This document shows, one piece after another, positions 27,293 to 36,073 of a stretch of 64,000 nucleotides of DNA. The position numbers and the translations under genes are program-made. The DNA is from Methanobacterium_D oryzae (GTDB taxonomy: Archaea > Methanobacteriota > Methanobacteria > Methanobacteriales > Methanobacteriaceae), in contig NZ_JBNPXC010000001.1 of the NCBI RefSeq assembly GCF_050433505.1, positions 1,116,001-1,180,000 of the forward strand, written 5' to 3'. Every line of letters starts with the position of its first letter. Position 1 is the stretch's first letter. The notes under the pieces were generated by a model. The model was given only the letters and a program-made list of their open reading frames with translations. It was not told the DNA's origin and did no database searches.

Positions 27293-27674
27293 ATATATAC
27301 CTCTCTATTATTTTTCAATTTACATATATGAATTTAAGTTTCAAACGTTCATGATTTAATAGATTATACTTCTTATGGATTCTAAATAGTTATATTATAG
27401 TTATTAATGCAATTTTCTTTTTTTGTAAACATGTATACTCTTTGATTATACTACACCAAACAAGAAATGTTTGAGTGCCATAAAATTTTTCAATTTTGCT
27501 GTATTATGGACATGAACGTTTTTAAATCTAGTTTAGATTAGATTTAATATACTATTTATATTAATTTATTATTTAAATTAATTAAAACTATTCATCTAAT
27601 TCAAAATTGGAGATTCACTATAGAACTCTTTTTTATAACTGAATTCAAATCTAGCTATCAACTATTTATTTATG
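27293..27674. other. Intergenic region between rnp2 and psmA
   Basis: AT-rich with no open frame. It splits the superoperon into a ribosomal/RNase P part and a proteasome/exosome part. TATA-like sequences near 27330-27340 and 27540-27560 could drive psmA on the minus strand. No strong hairpin is seen. Confidence 0.4.
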
Positions 27675-28046
27675 TTAGTTTTCTAGTTTAATAAACTTTT
27701 TTATTCCTGATTTAATTGTCCCTGAAATACCAAGAGTATGAAAGACCACTTTTTTACCTTTGAACCTTGTTATAAGTGTCATTGCTGCCCTTACTGAATC
27801 TACTTCATCTCTATTACATTGAATAATTCCTTTAATTAAATTTCCATTCTTTCCTGATTCAAAGGTCCATACTTTCATGACCCATAAATCAAATTTACTT
27901 GTTTTACATTCACCATGGAAATTTAGTGAAGATTCCCATATTAATGATATCACATCAGTTCTGTTTAATGGAACTGTTGATATTGCTTCAAATGATATGT
28001 AATGTTTATTATTTCTAAGAGTGGGGGGCAGTATTTTGAGCTTCAT
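27675..28046 (-). CDS. rnp2: Ribonuclease P protein component 2 (Pop5)
   Basis: Archaeal Pop5 homologue, a protein of 123 residues that binds the catalytic domain of RNase P RNA with Rpp30 during tRNA 5' maturation. KLKILPPTLRNNKHYISFEA at the start and the strand KFDLWVMKVWTFESGKNG followed by GIIQCNRDEVDSVRAAMTLI fit the family. I choose the ATG at 28046, preceded by AGGATGATT; an ATG three codons upstream overlaps the rnp3 stop and is the alternative. Confidence 0.9.
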   Translation of the reverse strand: MKLKILPPTLRNNKHYISFEAISTVPLNRTDVISLIWESSLNFHGECKTSKFDLWVMKVWTFESGKNGNLIKGIIQCNRDEVDSVRAAMTLITRFKGKKVVFHTLGISGTIKSGIKKFIKLEN

Positions 28047-28051
28047 TTTAA

Positions 28052-28732
28052 TCATCCTACTATTTTGACCCCTTTAACTATGATGTTCTTCCTTATTTTA
28101 CTTTTTTTTATTATATTAATTGGGGTTTGAGATAATGAGTCAATTGTTTCATTTAAATCCATATCAAAACATTTAGTAAGTGTAATTATATCTTGAGGGG
28201 TTCTAAGGCCATATATAGAATGAGCATTACTTCCAATTATTAATGGAAATTTAAATTTTCGCTGAAGATTTATGATTTGTCTAAATTGGCTTAATGTCTT
28301 TACTCTAACTGATGAACGAGTTTTAAGCATAGAATTAATACTAAGTTCAATTGCAACTTCATTTTCAGAGGCTTTTCTTGCTAGTACATGGTTTATTCCA
28401 CTATCTCTCCTGTTTTTGTAGGGATGAGCCAATATATCTACTTGTGAATTTTCACATGCAGCTCTATTTATTTTTACATTTCCACCATTTACTATTAAAA
28501 CATCTACTTTTGGCCTGAATTTTTGAACCTTCTTTTTTAGATCCTCTGGATTTTTTGCAAAAATCTCAATGCCCTTGAATATTTTAAAATCATCTTCAAT
28601 TTCAGTTACATCACTTAAATCTTCGTTACTATAATTTTTAGAAGATTGAATAAGTGCAACTCCATTATATCCAAGTCTTTTTGCCTCTTTTGCGAGTTGA
28701 ATATCTCCGTGAACATGAAAATCAAAAAACAT
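28052..28732 (-). CDS. rnp3: Ribonuclease P protein component 3 (Rpp30)
   Basis: TIM-barrel RNase P protein of 226 residues that pairs with Pop5. The opening MFFDFHVHG and later VDILAHPYKNRRDSGINH and AIELSINSMLKTR resemble PHP-type barrels; GSNAHSIYGLRTPQDI lies near the C-terminus. The start at 28732 follows GGTGA by six bases and lies two bases after the preceding stop, which points to coupling; a longer upstream frame would overlap that gene with no better site. Confidence 0.91.
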   Translation of the reverse strand: MFFDFHVHGDIQLAKEAKRLGYNGVALIQSSKNYSNEDLSDVTEIEDDFKIFKGIEIFAKNPEDLKKKVQKFRPKVDVLIVNGGNVKINRAACENSQVDILAHPYKNRRDSGINHVLARKASENEVAIELSINSMLKTRSSVRVKTLSQFRQIINLQRKFKFPLIIGSNAHSIYGLRTPQDIITLTKCFDMDLNETIDSLSQTPINIIKKSKIRKNIIVKGVKIVG

Positions 28733-28733
28733 T

Positions 28734-29156
28734 TTATTCACCGAAAATTTCTCTTGCAAGTTTAAGGGCATTCTCTTTTTTTGCAGGATAAGCAGCTATC
28801 TTTATTTTAACATGTATAGAATCGCCATGTTTAATTACCTTTAAATCGCCAAGATAAGCTCTTTGCTTATCAAATCTAAGAAATAGATTTCCTTTATCGT
28901 CCATTTTATTATCTAATTCATTAAGAAGCCTTTTTTTGGACCCTTCATCCATTTGTTTTAATGTTTTAATAAATTCTTTAATTTCACGTTTTTTAGTGAT
29001 CTTATCGTGCAATATCAAAACAATATTTTTAAAATAACTCTCTGTAGTATCAGTTTGCGGAGAAGAATTTGGAAAGAGAGTTTTAATAGACTCTCTAACT
29101 TTTTCTTCGTTTTCTGTTCCATAAACAAATACACGATAGGATATGTTATGGATCAT
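28734..29156 (-). CDS. RNA-binding protein of the exosome/RNase P operon (COG1325 type)
   Basis: Protein of 140 residues: MIHNISYRVFVYGTENEEKV, a middle helical segment with IKTLKQMDEGSKKRLLNELD, then FLRFDKQRAYLGDLKV and a final strand-helix SIHVKIKIAAYPAKKENALK. It matches the archaeal predicted exosome-associated RNA-binding family encoded between rpl15e and rpp30. The exact RNA target is unknown. AAAGGTAA precedes the ATG. Confidence 0.85.
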   Translation of the reverse strand: MIHNISYRVFVYGTENEEKVRESIKTLFPNSSPQTDTTESYFKNIVLILHDKITKKREIKEFIKTLKQMDEGSKKRLLNELDNKMDDKGNLFLRFDKQRAYLGDLKVIKHGDSIHVKIKIAAYPAKKENALKLAREIFGE

Positions 29157-29197
29157 GGATATTTTACCTTTAATTTGCTTAAAAAAGAAATTAAGGC

Positions 29198-29743
29198 TTA
29201 TCTTGCCTTTTCAGCGCCTTTTCCTTTTCCTCGAAGTCCACGGGTCTTTTTACCTTCGCTGGTGAGTCCACGGAACACACGGCTTGTGTGTTGCTTTTCA
29301 CAGATCCAGTTTATATTCTTGTCATTTTTAATTGATGGATGATTTGGATCAACTAATATGACTTCAAAGAATTTGAATTTCCCATCTTCCCATACCCAGT
29401 ATGAGTTTAAGACTTCTAGATTAGGATATCTTCTAGCAACTCTTTCTTCAGCTATTCTTTTAATGGATTTTACGGGGGTAATCTTGTTAACACCCTGTCT
29501 TTTAGGCTTTCTTCCTGCGGTGAATCTTGTTTTTCGTCTTCCACCACGCCTAACTCTTGTCCTTACGACAATGTATCCTTTTTTAGCTTTATATCCAAGT
29601 GACCTTGCCTTATCAATTCTGGTAGGTCTATCTATTCTTTGTACTGTACTTTCTCTCCTCCATTCAGGAGCTCTCTGTTGCATTAGCTCCTTTACAAAGG
29701 ATTCACTAGGATTTTTCCATGCGTCTCTTATATATTTATACAT
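29198..29743 (-). CDS. rpl15e: Large ribosomal subunit protein L15e (eL15)
   Basis: Ribosomal protein of 181 residues, very basic. It opens MYKYIRDAWKNPSE, with RAPEWRRESTVQRIDRPTR, the highly conserved RVRRGGRRKTRFTAGRK, and the tail TSRVFRGLTSEGKKTRGLRG. GAGGTG precedes the ATG. It is the first gene of the minus-strand superoperon that runs down to DUF3194. Confidence 0.96.
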   Translation of the reverse strand: MYKYIRDAWKNPSESFVKELMQQRAPEWRRESTVQRIDRPTRIDKARSLGYKAKKGYIVVRTRVRRGGRRKTRFTAGRKPKRQGVNKITPVKSIKRIAEERVARRYPNLEVLNSYWVWEDGKFKFFEVILVDPNHPSIKNDKNINWICEKQHTSRVFRGLTSEGKKTRGLRGKGKGAEKAR

Positions 29744-29751
29744 TTAAAAAA

Positions 29752-29786
<35 letters not shown>

Positions 29787-29919
29787 AGACTATGTCTCAA
29801 AAAAAGATAGTTATTCACCAATTTGGTGATGATCATTATTAGTTTAAGTCAATATAAAAAGGTTTTGCTTTAATTTTAATTAAAGCATATCAAAATAGAA
29901 AATAAATTATAAAAATATT

Positions 29920-30264
29920 TTAAATACAACTTATAAGATCAGGGTCTTCAAGTAATTTATAGAGTATATTAACAGATTTAGTAAATGCTGGTTTCCCTGC
30001 AGTTAAAAGAACAACTTTTAAAGCGTCCATTATTTCATCTTTTGTAATTCCCAGTTCTTTCATTCCACTTAGCATTTGTTTACGTATTGCTCTATCATCT
30101 GAGGCCGCTGCATTCACTGCTATGGCTATTAGCTTTTGAGTTTTATAATCAAGCACTTTACCGGCATATGTTGCATTATTTAAGTGTACAATGGCTTCAT
30201 ATAAGTCGGGATAGTCTTTTTTTACATGTGGCATTCCTTTAGAAAAAAATACTTCTTCTTTCAT
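29920..30264 (-). CDS. Carboxymuconolactone decarboxylase-family protein without CxxC
   Basis: AhpD-fold protein of 114 residues: AIVHLNNATYAGKVLDYKTQ, IAIAVNAAASDDRAIRKQM and LLTAGKPAFTKSVNIL. In redox-active AhpD relatives the helix after IAIA carries Cys-x-x-Cys and His; here it reads AAASDDRAIR, so no peroxidase-type activity is expected. Its function is unknown, possibly ligand binding. GAGAGGAT precedes the ATG. It is on the same strand as riboflavin synthase but 130 bases away. Confidence 0.8.
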   Translation of the reverse strand: MKEEVFFSKGMPHVKKDYPDLYEAIVHLNNATYAGKVLDYKTQKLIAIAVNAAASDDRAIRKQMLSGMKELGITKDEIMDALKVVLLTAGKPAFTKSVNILYKLLEDPDLISCI

Positions 30265-30393
30265 TATATCCTCTCTTAGATTTATAATATTAATTTGTAT
30301 TTTTTATTATTTATAATTTGAATTACCTAAAATAAAAACAGGACAAAATAATTAATTTAATTTACTTCATTTAAATTTAAAAACTAAAACGGT

Positions 30394-30852
30394 TTACACT
30401 GGACCGACATCAGGCCTTCCTTCTCTCATACCTTTACCTGCTTCTTTTTCCATCTGTTTTGGCTTAAAGAGCATTTTAACCAGATTTTGTGCATGTTCCC
30501 TCGCACGGTTTTCCGCAAGTTGTCTTAGATCTTTTGGATCTTTACCTTCATCTTCATGGACAAAAACCTCTAAAATATGGGTATTTGTCATAAGTTGGGC
30601 TTGTATAAGTCCAGTTGAAGCTTCATGAGCACAAACTTTATCTTTATCTTCAGGTCCAGGCATTCCAAGTGCCATTACCATTTCACAGTCTTCCTCTTCA
30701 ATTAATTTTTTAGAAGCTACGGGAAGATCCTTAATTCCGGGAACAGTACGCCTTATGAATTTAATATTTCCAACATGCTGTTTAATTTCATCTATTGCAT
30801 GTGCACCCATGTCAACTCTTGCAAATGTGGTATCGCAGATTCCTATTTTCAT
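30394..30852 (-). CDS. ribC: Riboflavin synthase, archaeal type
   Basis: Converts two 6,7-dimethyl-8-ribityllumazine into riboflavin and a pyrimidine. The archaeal enzyme is unrelated to bacterial RibE and resembles lumazine synthase. The 152 residues have KIGICDTTFARVDMGA, RRTVPGIKDLPVASKKLIEE, MALGMPGPEDKDKVCAHEA and NTHILEVFVHEDEG, all distinctive of the methanogen enzyme. GGTGAT precedes the ATG. It lies 29 bases after cbiO and may be transcribed with the cobalt importer. Confidence 0.93.
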   Translation of the reverse strand: MKIGICDTTFARVDMGAHAIDEIKQHVGNIKFIRRTVPGIKDLPVASKKLIEEEDCEMVMALGMPGPEDKDKVCAHEASTGLIQAQLMTNTHILEVFVHEDEGKDPKDLRQLAENRAREHAQNLVKMLFKPKQMEKEAGKGMREGRPDVGPV

Positions 30853-30881
30853 TTTATCACCAGATTAGTTTAAATATATTT

Positions 30882-31721
30882 TTAATCTTCAAGATGATCC
30901 CTTAACTTTTTTCTTGCTTCTCCTATAGTAAGGGGATATGGTTTATCAAATGGTAATTTATCTTCTTTTTGCAGTATTTCCATGAGATGTGCAATTCTTG
31001 GAAGCCTTAAATTAGCATCTCTTATGGTCTTAATGTCTTCAAATACTTCCTGGGGGCTTCCTTCTTTTATAATTTTACCTTTGCTTATTATATAAACTTG
31101 ATAAGCATAAAGTGGCACTAAATCTACATCATGAGTAGAAATAATTATAGTCATACCTTCTTTATTTAAATCATATAATAATTTGAGGATTTGTGATGCT
31201 CCTTTAGGGTCAAGACCAGATGTTGGCTCATCTAAGACCATTATCTTTGGTCTCATAGCTAATATTCCTGCAATGGCAACTCTCTTTTTTTGTCCTCCAC
31301 TCAAATGATGAGGGGCCTTCTTTTTATATTCTTCCATTCCTACTTTTTTAAGGGATTCATCAACTCGTTTTTTTACTTCTTCTTTAGATAAACCAAGGTT
31401 CATAGGTCCAAAAGCCACATCTTCTACTACTGTAGGTGCAAAGAGCTGATCATCAGGATTCTGGAACACTATCCCCACATTCTGCCTGACTCTCATCAAA
31501 TCTTTTTTATCGTATTTTATTTCTTTACCATCTATAAGAATGCTTCCAGATGTAGGTCTTAAAATTCCATTAAAATGTAAAAACAAGGTTGATTTACCTG
31601 CACCATTTGGCCCTAAAAGTGCAGCTATTTTACCTGCTTCTGCCTTAAAATTAACATTATCCAGAGCTTTTGTACCATCAGGATAATTATATGTGATATC
31701 TTTTGTTTCGATAATATTCAT
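30882..31721 (-). CDS. cbiO: Cobalt ECF transporter ATPase CbiO
   Basis: ATP-binding subunit of the energy-coupling-factor cobalt importer; 279 residues. Walker A is LLGPNGAGKSTLFLHFNG, the Q-loop is IVFQNPDDQLFAPTVVEDVAFGP, the signature is HHLSGGQKKRVAIAGIL, and Walker B is IMVLDEPTSGLDP, followed by the H-loop STHD. The C-terminal extension is typical of CbiO. Cobalt supply matters here because corrinoids are essential for methanogenesis. It follows cbiQ by 13 bases. Confidence 0.94.
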   Translation of the reverse strand: MNIIETKDITYNYPDGTKALDNVNFKAEAGKIAALLGPNGAGKSTLFLHFNGILRPTSGSILIDGKEIKYDKKDLMRVRQNVGIVFQNPDDQLFAPTVVEDVAFGPMNLGLSKEEVKKRVDESLKKVGMEEYKKKAPHHLSGGQKKRVAIAGILAMRPKIMVLDEPTSGLDPKGASQILKLLYDLNKEGMTIIISTHDVDLVPLYAYQVYIISKGKIIKEGSPQEVFEDIKTIRDANLRLPRIAHLMEILQKEDKLPFDKPYPLTIGEARKKLRDHLED

Positions 31722-31734
31722 TTACTTCACCTAA

Positions 31735-32505
31735 TTAAATAACTGTTAAACCCCAAGTTAAGTACGTTCCAAGTAAAAGGAAGGATTCAAATGATATTAA
31801 TAGTATAATATTTTTAAGACCCATACTTTTTTGAATTTTAAATGTTTTAATTGATCCTCCATAACATCTTGATTCCATAGTTATATAAATCTGTTCTCCC
31901 CTTACCCATGTTCTTATAAAAAGATTGCTTACAAGAAGTCCAAGAGATTTAAACGAGTTTTTAAGATTTCTATAGCCTAAACGTGTTTCTTGGGAATTAT
32001 ACATGCTTTCAATTTCCTCTAAAAAAACAAAAATATAACGATACATAAGCATTGCAATCTCTATAACAACAATAGGAACTTTAATATCTTCAAGCACATA
32101 AAATAGTTCAGTCATTGGTGTTGTAAATGCTAAAAAACTTAAACATATGAAAGCACCCAAAATTCGACTAAAAATAAGAAATCCAAGGTTGAATCCATCT
32201 TTATAAATAGTTAAATTTAAAAAATTAAACCAAGGATCAAGTGTACCAAAGAAAAGAGCCATGAATATAAACGTAAATAAGGCAAAAATGAAGGGAATCA
32301 ATAAAAATTTAAAATAAAATCTTGCAGGAATTTTTGCTATAAATATCAATAAATATGATAAGATGAGGGCTACTAAAATAGGAATAACTGGTGATGTAGA
32401 TATAATACATATTATTAGGGTTAACAAAGCTAATAATACCTTAAGCTGGGAATTGGTATTTCTTAATTCATTTGTATGAGCATAATAATCCAGCATATTT
32501 TTCAT
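31735..32505 (-). CDS. cbiQ: Cobalt ECF transporter transmembrane protein CbiQ
   Basis: Scaffold subunit of the importer, 256 residues with about five to six membrane spans. The cytoplasmic coupling region NSQETRLGYRNLKNS holds the Ala-Arg-Gly/Arg-type motif that contacts CbiO, and a second one reads MESRCYGG. GGTGG precedes the ATG. Its start lies 13 bases after the fused cbiMN gene. Confidence 0.92.
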   Translation of the reverse strand: MKNMLDYYAHTNELRNTNSQLKVLLALLTLIICIISTSPVIPILVALILSYLLIFIAKIPARFYFKFLLIPFIFALFTFIFMALFFGTLDPWFNFLNLTIYKDGFNLGFLIFSRILGAFICLSFLAFTTPMTELFYVLEDIKVPIVVIEIAMLMYRYIFVFLEEIESMYNSQETRLGYRNLKNSFKSLGLLVSNLFIRTWVRGEQIYITMESRCYGGSIKTFKIQKSMGLKNIILLISFESFLLLGTYLTWGLTVI

Positions 32506-32518
32506 TTAACCACCAAAA

Positions 32519-33457
32519 TTATGAATTCTGCTTTTTTTTATAATATCCAATAAAATAGCCAATTATAATCAATCCTATTGCTGCCTGAGCTGCAAAAATC
32601 AGTGTTTCTACACTATCACTTGGGGGTGTCCATATTGAATTAAACCAAGGTGTATAACCTAGATTTTGGATTTCATTTGATGCTAAATCATCTGTTCCTC
32701 CATTAATACTAATATTTAAGGCAAATGGAGTTACAATAATTAAGACAGTACATAAAAGAAGAATTAAATGTTTTTTGCTAATTTTAGTTCCTACTACTGC
32801 TCTAGAACTGGTTAAATTCAAACCTTCTAATATATCTGGTCTTGATTTCATTATATAATCCCAAATTTTAATTGTTACAAAACCTTCGATTACTGCAATT
32901 GGAATTTGGGTATAAGCAAAAATAGCTATAAATTTCAAAAATGCAGCTTCAAATGTGGGTATTGGGAAGGCTAGGGCCAATTGAATTCCTGTAGTGGCGT
33001 AAGTCATTATTGAAGCAAAAAATGCAGCTAAAAATATGGAAATTGATGAATTTATACCCATTTTTTTAGTTCCTTTATAAATCAACCATGCTGCTGCGGG
33101 TCCTACAATACCCATTGAGAATATATTAGCCCCTAATGTACTTATACCTCCATGAGCAAGTAACAATGCCTGGAAAATAAGTACAATTGTTGCAAGAACT
33201 GATGTAATTGCCGGACCAAAGATTACAGATGAAAGCCCGCTTCCAGTTGGGTGTGTAGAACTTCCAAATGCAGTTGGAACCTTCAGCGCCGATAAAACAA
33301 ACATAAAAGCTCCTGAAACTGCAATTAATGGCTTTAATTGCGATGATTCTTCTGTAAGCTTTTTAATCTTTATTATGCCATAAATAACTACTATAAAGGA
33401 GATTATATACCAAAATAAGCACCATTCGGGGGGTAAAAATCCTTCCATTATATGCAT
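32519..33457 (-). CDS. cbiM: Cobalt transporter substrate-binding protein CbiM fused to CbiN
   Basis: Protein of 312 residues. The mature N-terminus MHIMEGFLPPEWCLFW supplies the metal-binding His that must be exactly placed, followed by about six spans with SSTHPTGSGLSSVIFGP. From residue 245 on the sequence is a CbiN: a membrane span, an extracytoplasmic loop GYTPWFNSIWTPPSDSVETL and a last span QAAIGLIIIGYFIGYYKK. In many genomes CbiN is a separate gene. AGGAG gives the start at 33457; a frame extending to 33544 would block the essential N-terminal His and is rejected. Confidence 0.92.
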   Translation of the reverse strand: MHIMEGFLPPEWCLFWYIISFIVVIYGIIKIKKLTEESSQLKPLIAVSGAFMFVLSALKVPTAFGSSTHPTGSGLSSVIFGPAITSVLATIVLIFQALLLAHGGISTLGANIFSMGIVGPAAAWLIYKGTKKMGINSSISIFLAAFFASIMTYATTGIQLALAFPIPTFEAAFLKFIAIFAYTQIPIAVIEGFVTIKIWDYIMKSRPDILEGLNLTSSRAVVGTKISKKHLILLLCTVLIIVTPFALNISINGGTDDLASNEIQNLGYTPWFNSIWTPPSDSVETLIFAAQAAIGLIIIGYFIGYYKKKQNS

Positions 33458-33732
33458 GTTCAAATCTCCTTTAAATTTTATGAAAACAACGAACAATAAA
33501 GCTATTAATTTACCTAATAACCAATAATTTAGATAGAATTGCAAAGTTTTTCTAATTTTTACAATTACTGTTTAAGGTATAAATCGTTATTAAAGTCTCC
33601 TTTACTTTTTCTAAAGTATACTTGAATGAACTTCGTATATAAATATTTTGTATTTGGCCTTAATTATATGAAAAAATGAATTTTTTTCACTTAATGAGAA
33701 AATAATTTAAACTCTTTTAACTAACTAAAATT

Positions 33733-34383
33733 ATGGAAGTTAAAAATAATATAATACTAGCTCTCGATGTTTTAAACATGGAAGATGCATTAACAATTGT
33801 TGAAAATGTATCAAATTACATAGATACCATTAAAATAGGATATCCTCTGGTTTTAAGTGAAGGGCTACGATCAATAACAGAAATTAAAGAGAACTTCAAC
33901 TGCACAGTTATCGCTGATTTTAAAGTTGCAGATATTCCAGAAACCAATGAAAAAATAGCTAACCTTACTTTTGAAGCAGGAGCAGATGCAATAATTGTCC
34001 ATGGATTTGTTGGAGATGATAGTGCAAAAGCATGCATGGATTCTACAAAAAATTATAATAAAGATATTTTCCTTTTAACAGAAATGTCACATCCCGGAGC
34101 TTCCATGTTTATCCAGAAACATACAGAAGAAATTGCGGAAATGGGAGTTAAATTAGGCATAAACAAATATGTTGGACCCTCAACAAAACTGAATCGACTT
34201 GAAAAAATTAGAGGAATTATAGGGAAAGAATCATTTCTAATATCTCCAGGAGTTGGAACTCAAGGGGGAGATCCTAAAGATACACTGAAATTTGCTGATG
34301 CATTAATAGTTGGAAGATCTATTTATCTATCAAAAGACCCTGAAAAAGCAGTTAAAGATATAATTGAGAGAATTAAATCTTAA
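33733..34383 (+). CDS. pyrF: Orotidine 5'-phosphate decarboxylase
   Basis: Final step of UMP synthesis. The 216-residue TIM barrel has NIILALDVLNMEDAL, IKIGYPLVL, the catalytic DFKVADIPETNEK (Lys-Asp pair), GFVGDDSA, and the phosphate loop ISPGVGTQGGDP with VGRSIY. No Shine-Dalgarno is visible before the ATG, so the message may be leaderless. It is transcribed divergently from the cobalt importer and convergently with the membrane protein beyond. Confidence 0.94.
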   Translation: MEVKNNIILALDVLNMEDALTIVENVSNYIDTIKIGYPLVLSEGLRSITEIKENFNCTVIADFKVADIPETNEKIANLTFEAGADAIIVHGFVGDDSAKACMDSTKNYNKDIFLLTEMSHPGASMFIQKHTEEIAEMGVKLGINKYVGPSTKLNRLEKIRGIIGKESFLISPGVGTQGGDPKDTLKFADALIVGRSIYLSKDPEKAVKDIIERIKS

Positions 34384-34386
34384 AAG

Positions 34387-34983
34387 CTACTCCATGCTTT
34401 CAAATATGTTATAAACTCGATCATAGATAGCATCAAATTTTAAACCCGCAAATTCATATGCAAATTCAAACATCAAGAAATATATTAAAGTTTGAATTTC
34501 CATAAAATGAATTCCATAAACTTGGAAAGCAGGATAAAAGCTGCTTAAAAGCCCAAATACTGCAAGTACAAAAATTGTGGTTTTAAGAGTAAATCTATAT
34601 TCAAAAAACGTTTCTAACATTTTACTTTTTGCATAAATTTTTTCATTATCGTTTCCAATTTCATCAATAAATGCTGCAATAGAACATATTGCTAGTGTTA
34701 TTATTCCAATTTCTGGAAAACCTAATAAAAACACAATTATCAGGAATATTATTGCAGTAATGATATGATTGATACAGTTTACTTTTTTTGAAAGGAATGT
34801 TCCAATAAAAACTCCGAAGAAGATATAAGCAGCATCTAAATTAACTGTAACCAAATATCCAAGGAATAATCCGCATAAAATTCCTGCAAGTATCCCAAGA
34901 ATTCTATTATTCTTTTTATCGTGCATATCATCGGATATTTTCATGAAAAACCCTGATAAAGGGTAAAGAAGTATTTCTAACAC
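34387..34983 (-). CDS. Conserved integral membrane protein of unknown function
   Basis: Protein of 198 residues with about five to six membrane spans, GTG start behind GGAGAG. The N-terminal ISDDMHDKKNN is a polar, aspartate-rich segment between hydrophobic stretches, which recalls the metal-binding motifs of CDP-alcohol or prenyl transferases, but I cannot assign it to such a family. Its stop lies four bases from the pyrF stop, in convergent orientation. Function unknown. Confidence 0.7.
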   Translation of the reverse strand: MLEILLYPLSGFFMKISDDMHDKKNNRILGILAGILCGLFLGYLVTVNLDAAYIFFGVFIGTFLSKKVNCINHIITAIIFLIIVFLLGFPEIGIITLAICSIAAFIDEIGNDNEKIYAKSKMLETFFEYRFTLKTTIFVLAVFGLLSSFYPAFQVYGIHFMEIQTLIYFLMFEFAYEFAGLKFDAIYDRVYNIFESME

Positions 34984-35070
34984 CTTAACTCTCCATTAAA
35001 TAAAATAAATCTGTAAATAAAAATATTTTATAAAAAATATAATTAAAAAATGTATTTTTAAATATTTATA

Positions 35071-36000
35071 TTATTTTTCTTTATTTATAATTTCCCTTGC
35101 ACCAGCAACCATCATTGGAAATATTATTGTAACATCACCAATAACTGTTACAAGATTAGAACCAGCTTTAGCTTTAGCCCAGGACTTCGCTTCTTCTAAA
35201 GGTGCACCACTTAAACTTCCGGTTTCACTACGATCCATTGTAACCTGGATACCTGCATCAACGCCTCCTTTAAGTAAATTTGAAGCTAAAGCATAATGTT
35301 TAGGCAAGCCACCACCAAGCATAACTGCAGTAACTTTTTTTGACCCAAAAACAATATCAGAAAGCTCATGCATGTCTCCAACAGCATCAAGATGGAGTTC
35401 ATTATCTTGAGTAAACATCCAGAGCTGTAATCCAAGCATACTGTCTATTATGCCTGGCGCATAAATAGGAACGTCCTTTTCTGCGGCTATTTTAAGTATG
35501 GAATTCACATCTTCGATCATGTTTCCAATCTCAAACAAAAAGTCTCTTATTGATATTATTTTCTTTTTTTCGGCAATTTTACTTAGAATTTCTGTAATCT
35601 GAGTTTCAAAAACTTCAAAATCCTCAGATTTAGTGTAAAGATCACCAATTCTTCCCATTCCCTGAGAACATAATTCTTCATCATCCGCATGTATTCCTTT
35701 ATAGTGTCTTCCTCCGAAGGATTCGACTAAATCATGGGTTATATTGGCTCCACTTGTAATTAAAACATCTACATGTCCGTCTTTGATTAAGTCTGCTATC
35801 ACTTTTCTTAAGCCTCCAGGTACAAGAGGCCCTGCCATACTCAAAAAAATAGCAGTTTCACTATCTTTTATGGAATCTGCAAGTAAATGCGTGGCTTTTG
35901 ATAATTTACCCGCTCCAAGAACTCCAGATTTTCCCATTTCTTCTATTAAATCAAGAACACTCATTTTATTAGCGATGTTCATATGTTGAATTTTCAACAT
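35071..36000 (-). CDS. dys: Deoxyhypusine synthase
   Basis: NAD-dependent transfer of an aminobutyl group from spermidine to a lysine of aIF5A, required for translation of difficult sequences. The 309 residues have FLSMAGPLVPGGLRKVI, LITSGANITHDLVE, GRHYKGIHADDEEL, VPIYAPGIIDSMLGLQ, the catalytic-lysine region VMLGGGLPKHYALASN and VTMDRSETGSLSGAPLEEA. GGAAGTGA precedes the ATG. It stands alone upstream of the CBS regulator's 3' end. Confidence 0.95.
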   Translation of the reverse strand: MLKIQHMNIANKMSVLDLIEEMGKSGVLGAGKLSKATHLLADSIKDSETAIFLSMAGPLVPGGLRKVIADLIKDGHVDVLITSGANITHDLVESFGGRHYKGIHADDEELCSQGMGRIGDLYTKSEDFEVFETQITEILSKIAEKKKIISIRDFLFEIGNMIEDVNSILKIAAEKDVPIYAPGIIDSMLGLQLWMFTQDNELHLDAVGDMHELSDIVFGSKKVTAVMLGGGLPKHYALASNLLKGGVDAGIQVTMDRSETGSLSGAPLEEAKSWAKAKAGSNLVTVIGDVTIIFPMMVAGAREIINKEK

Positions 36001-36073
36001 TTCACTTCCTTATTAAAATTAATTTGCAAAAAATAATAATAAAAATTAGTATAATTTAACTGTTTTGAAAAAT

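Noticed and set aside
32519..33544. Longer CbiM with 29 extra N-terminal residues
   Set aside because: The metal-binding His must follow the mature N-terminus (MHIMEG) and the ribosome-binding site fits 33457.
33545..33732. Cobalamin riboswitch before the cobalt importer
   Set aside because: The 190-base leader lacks the conserved B12-box and multi-stem layout; archaeal examples are also not expected.
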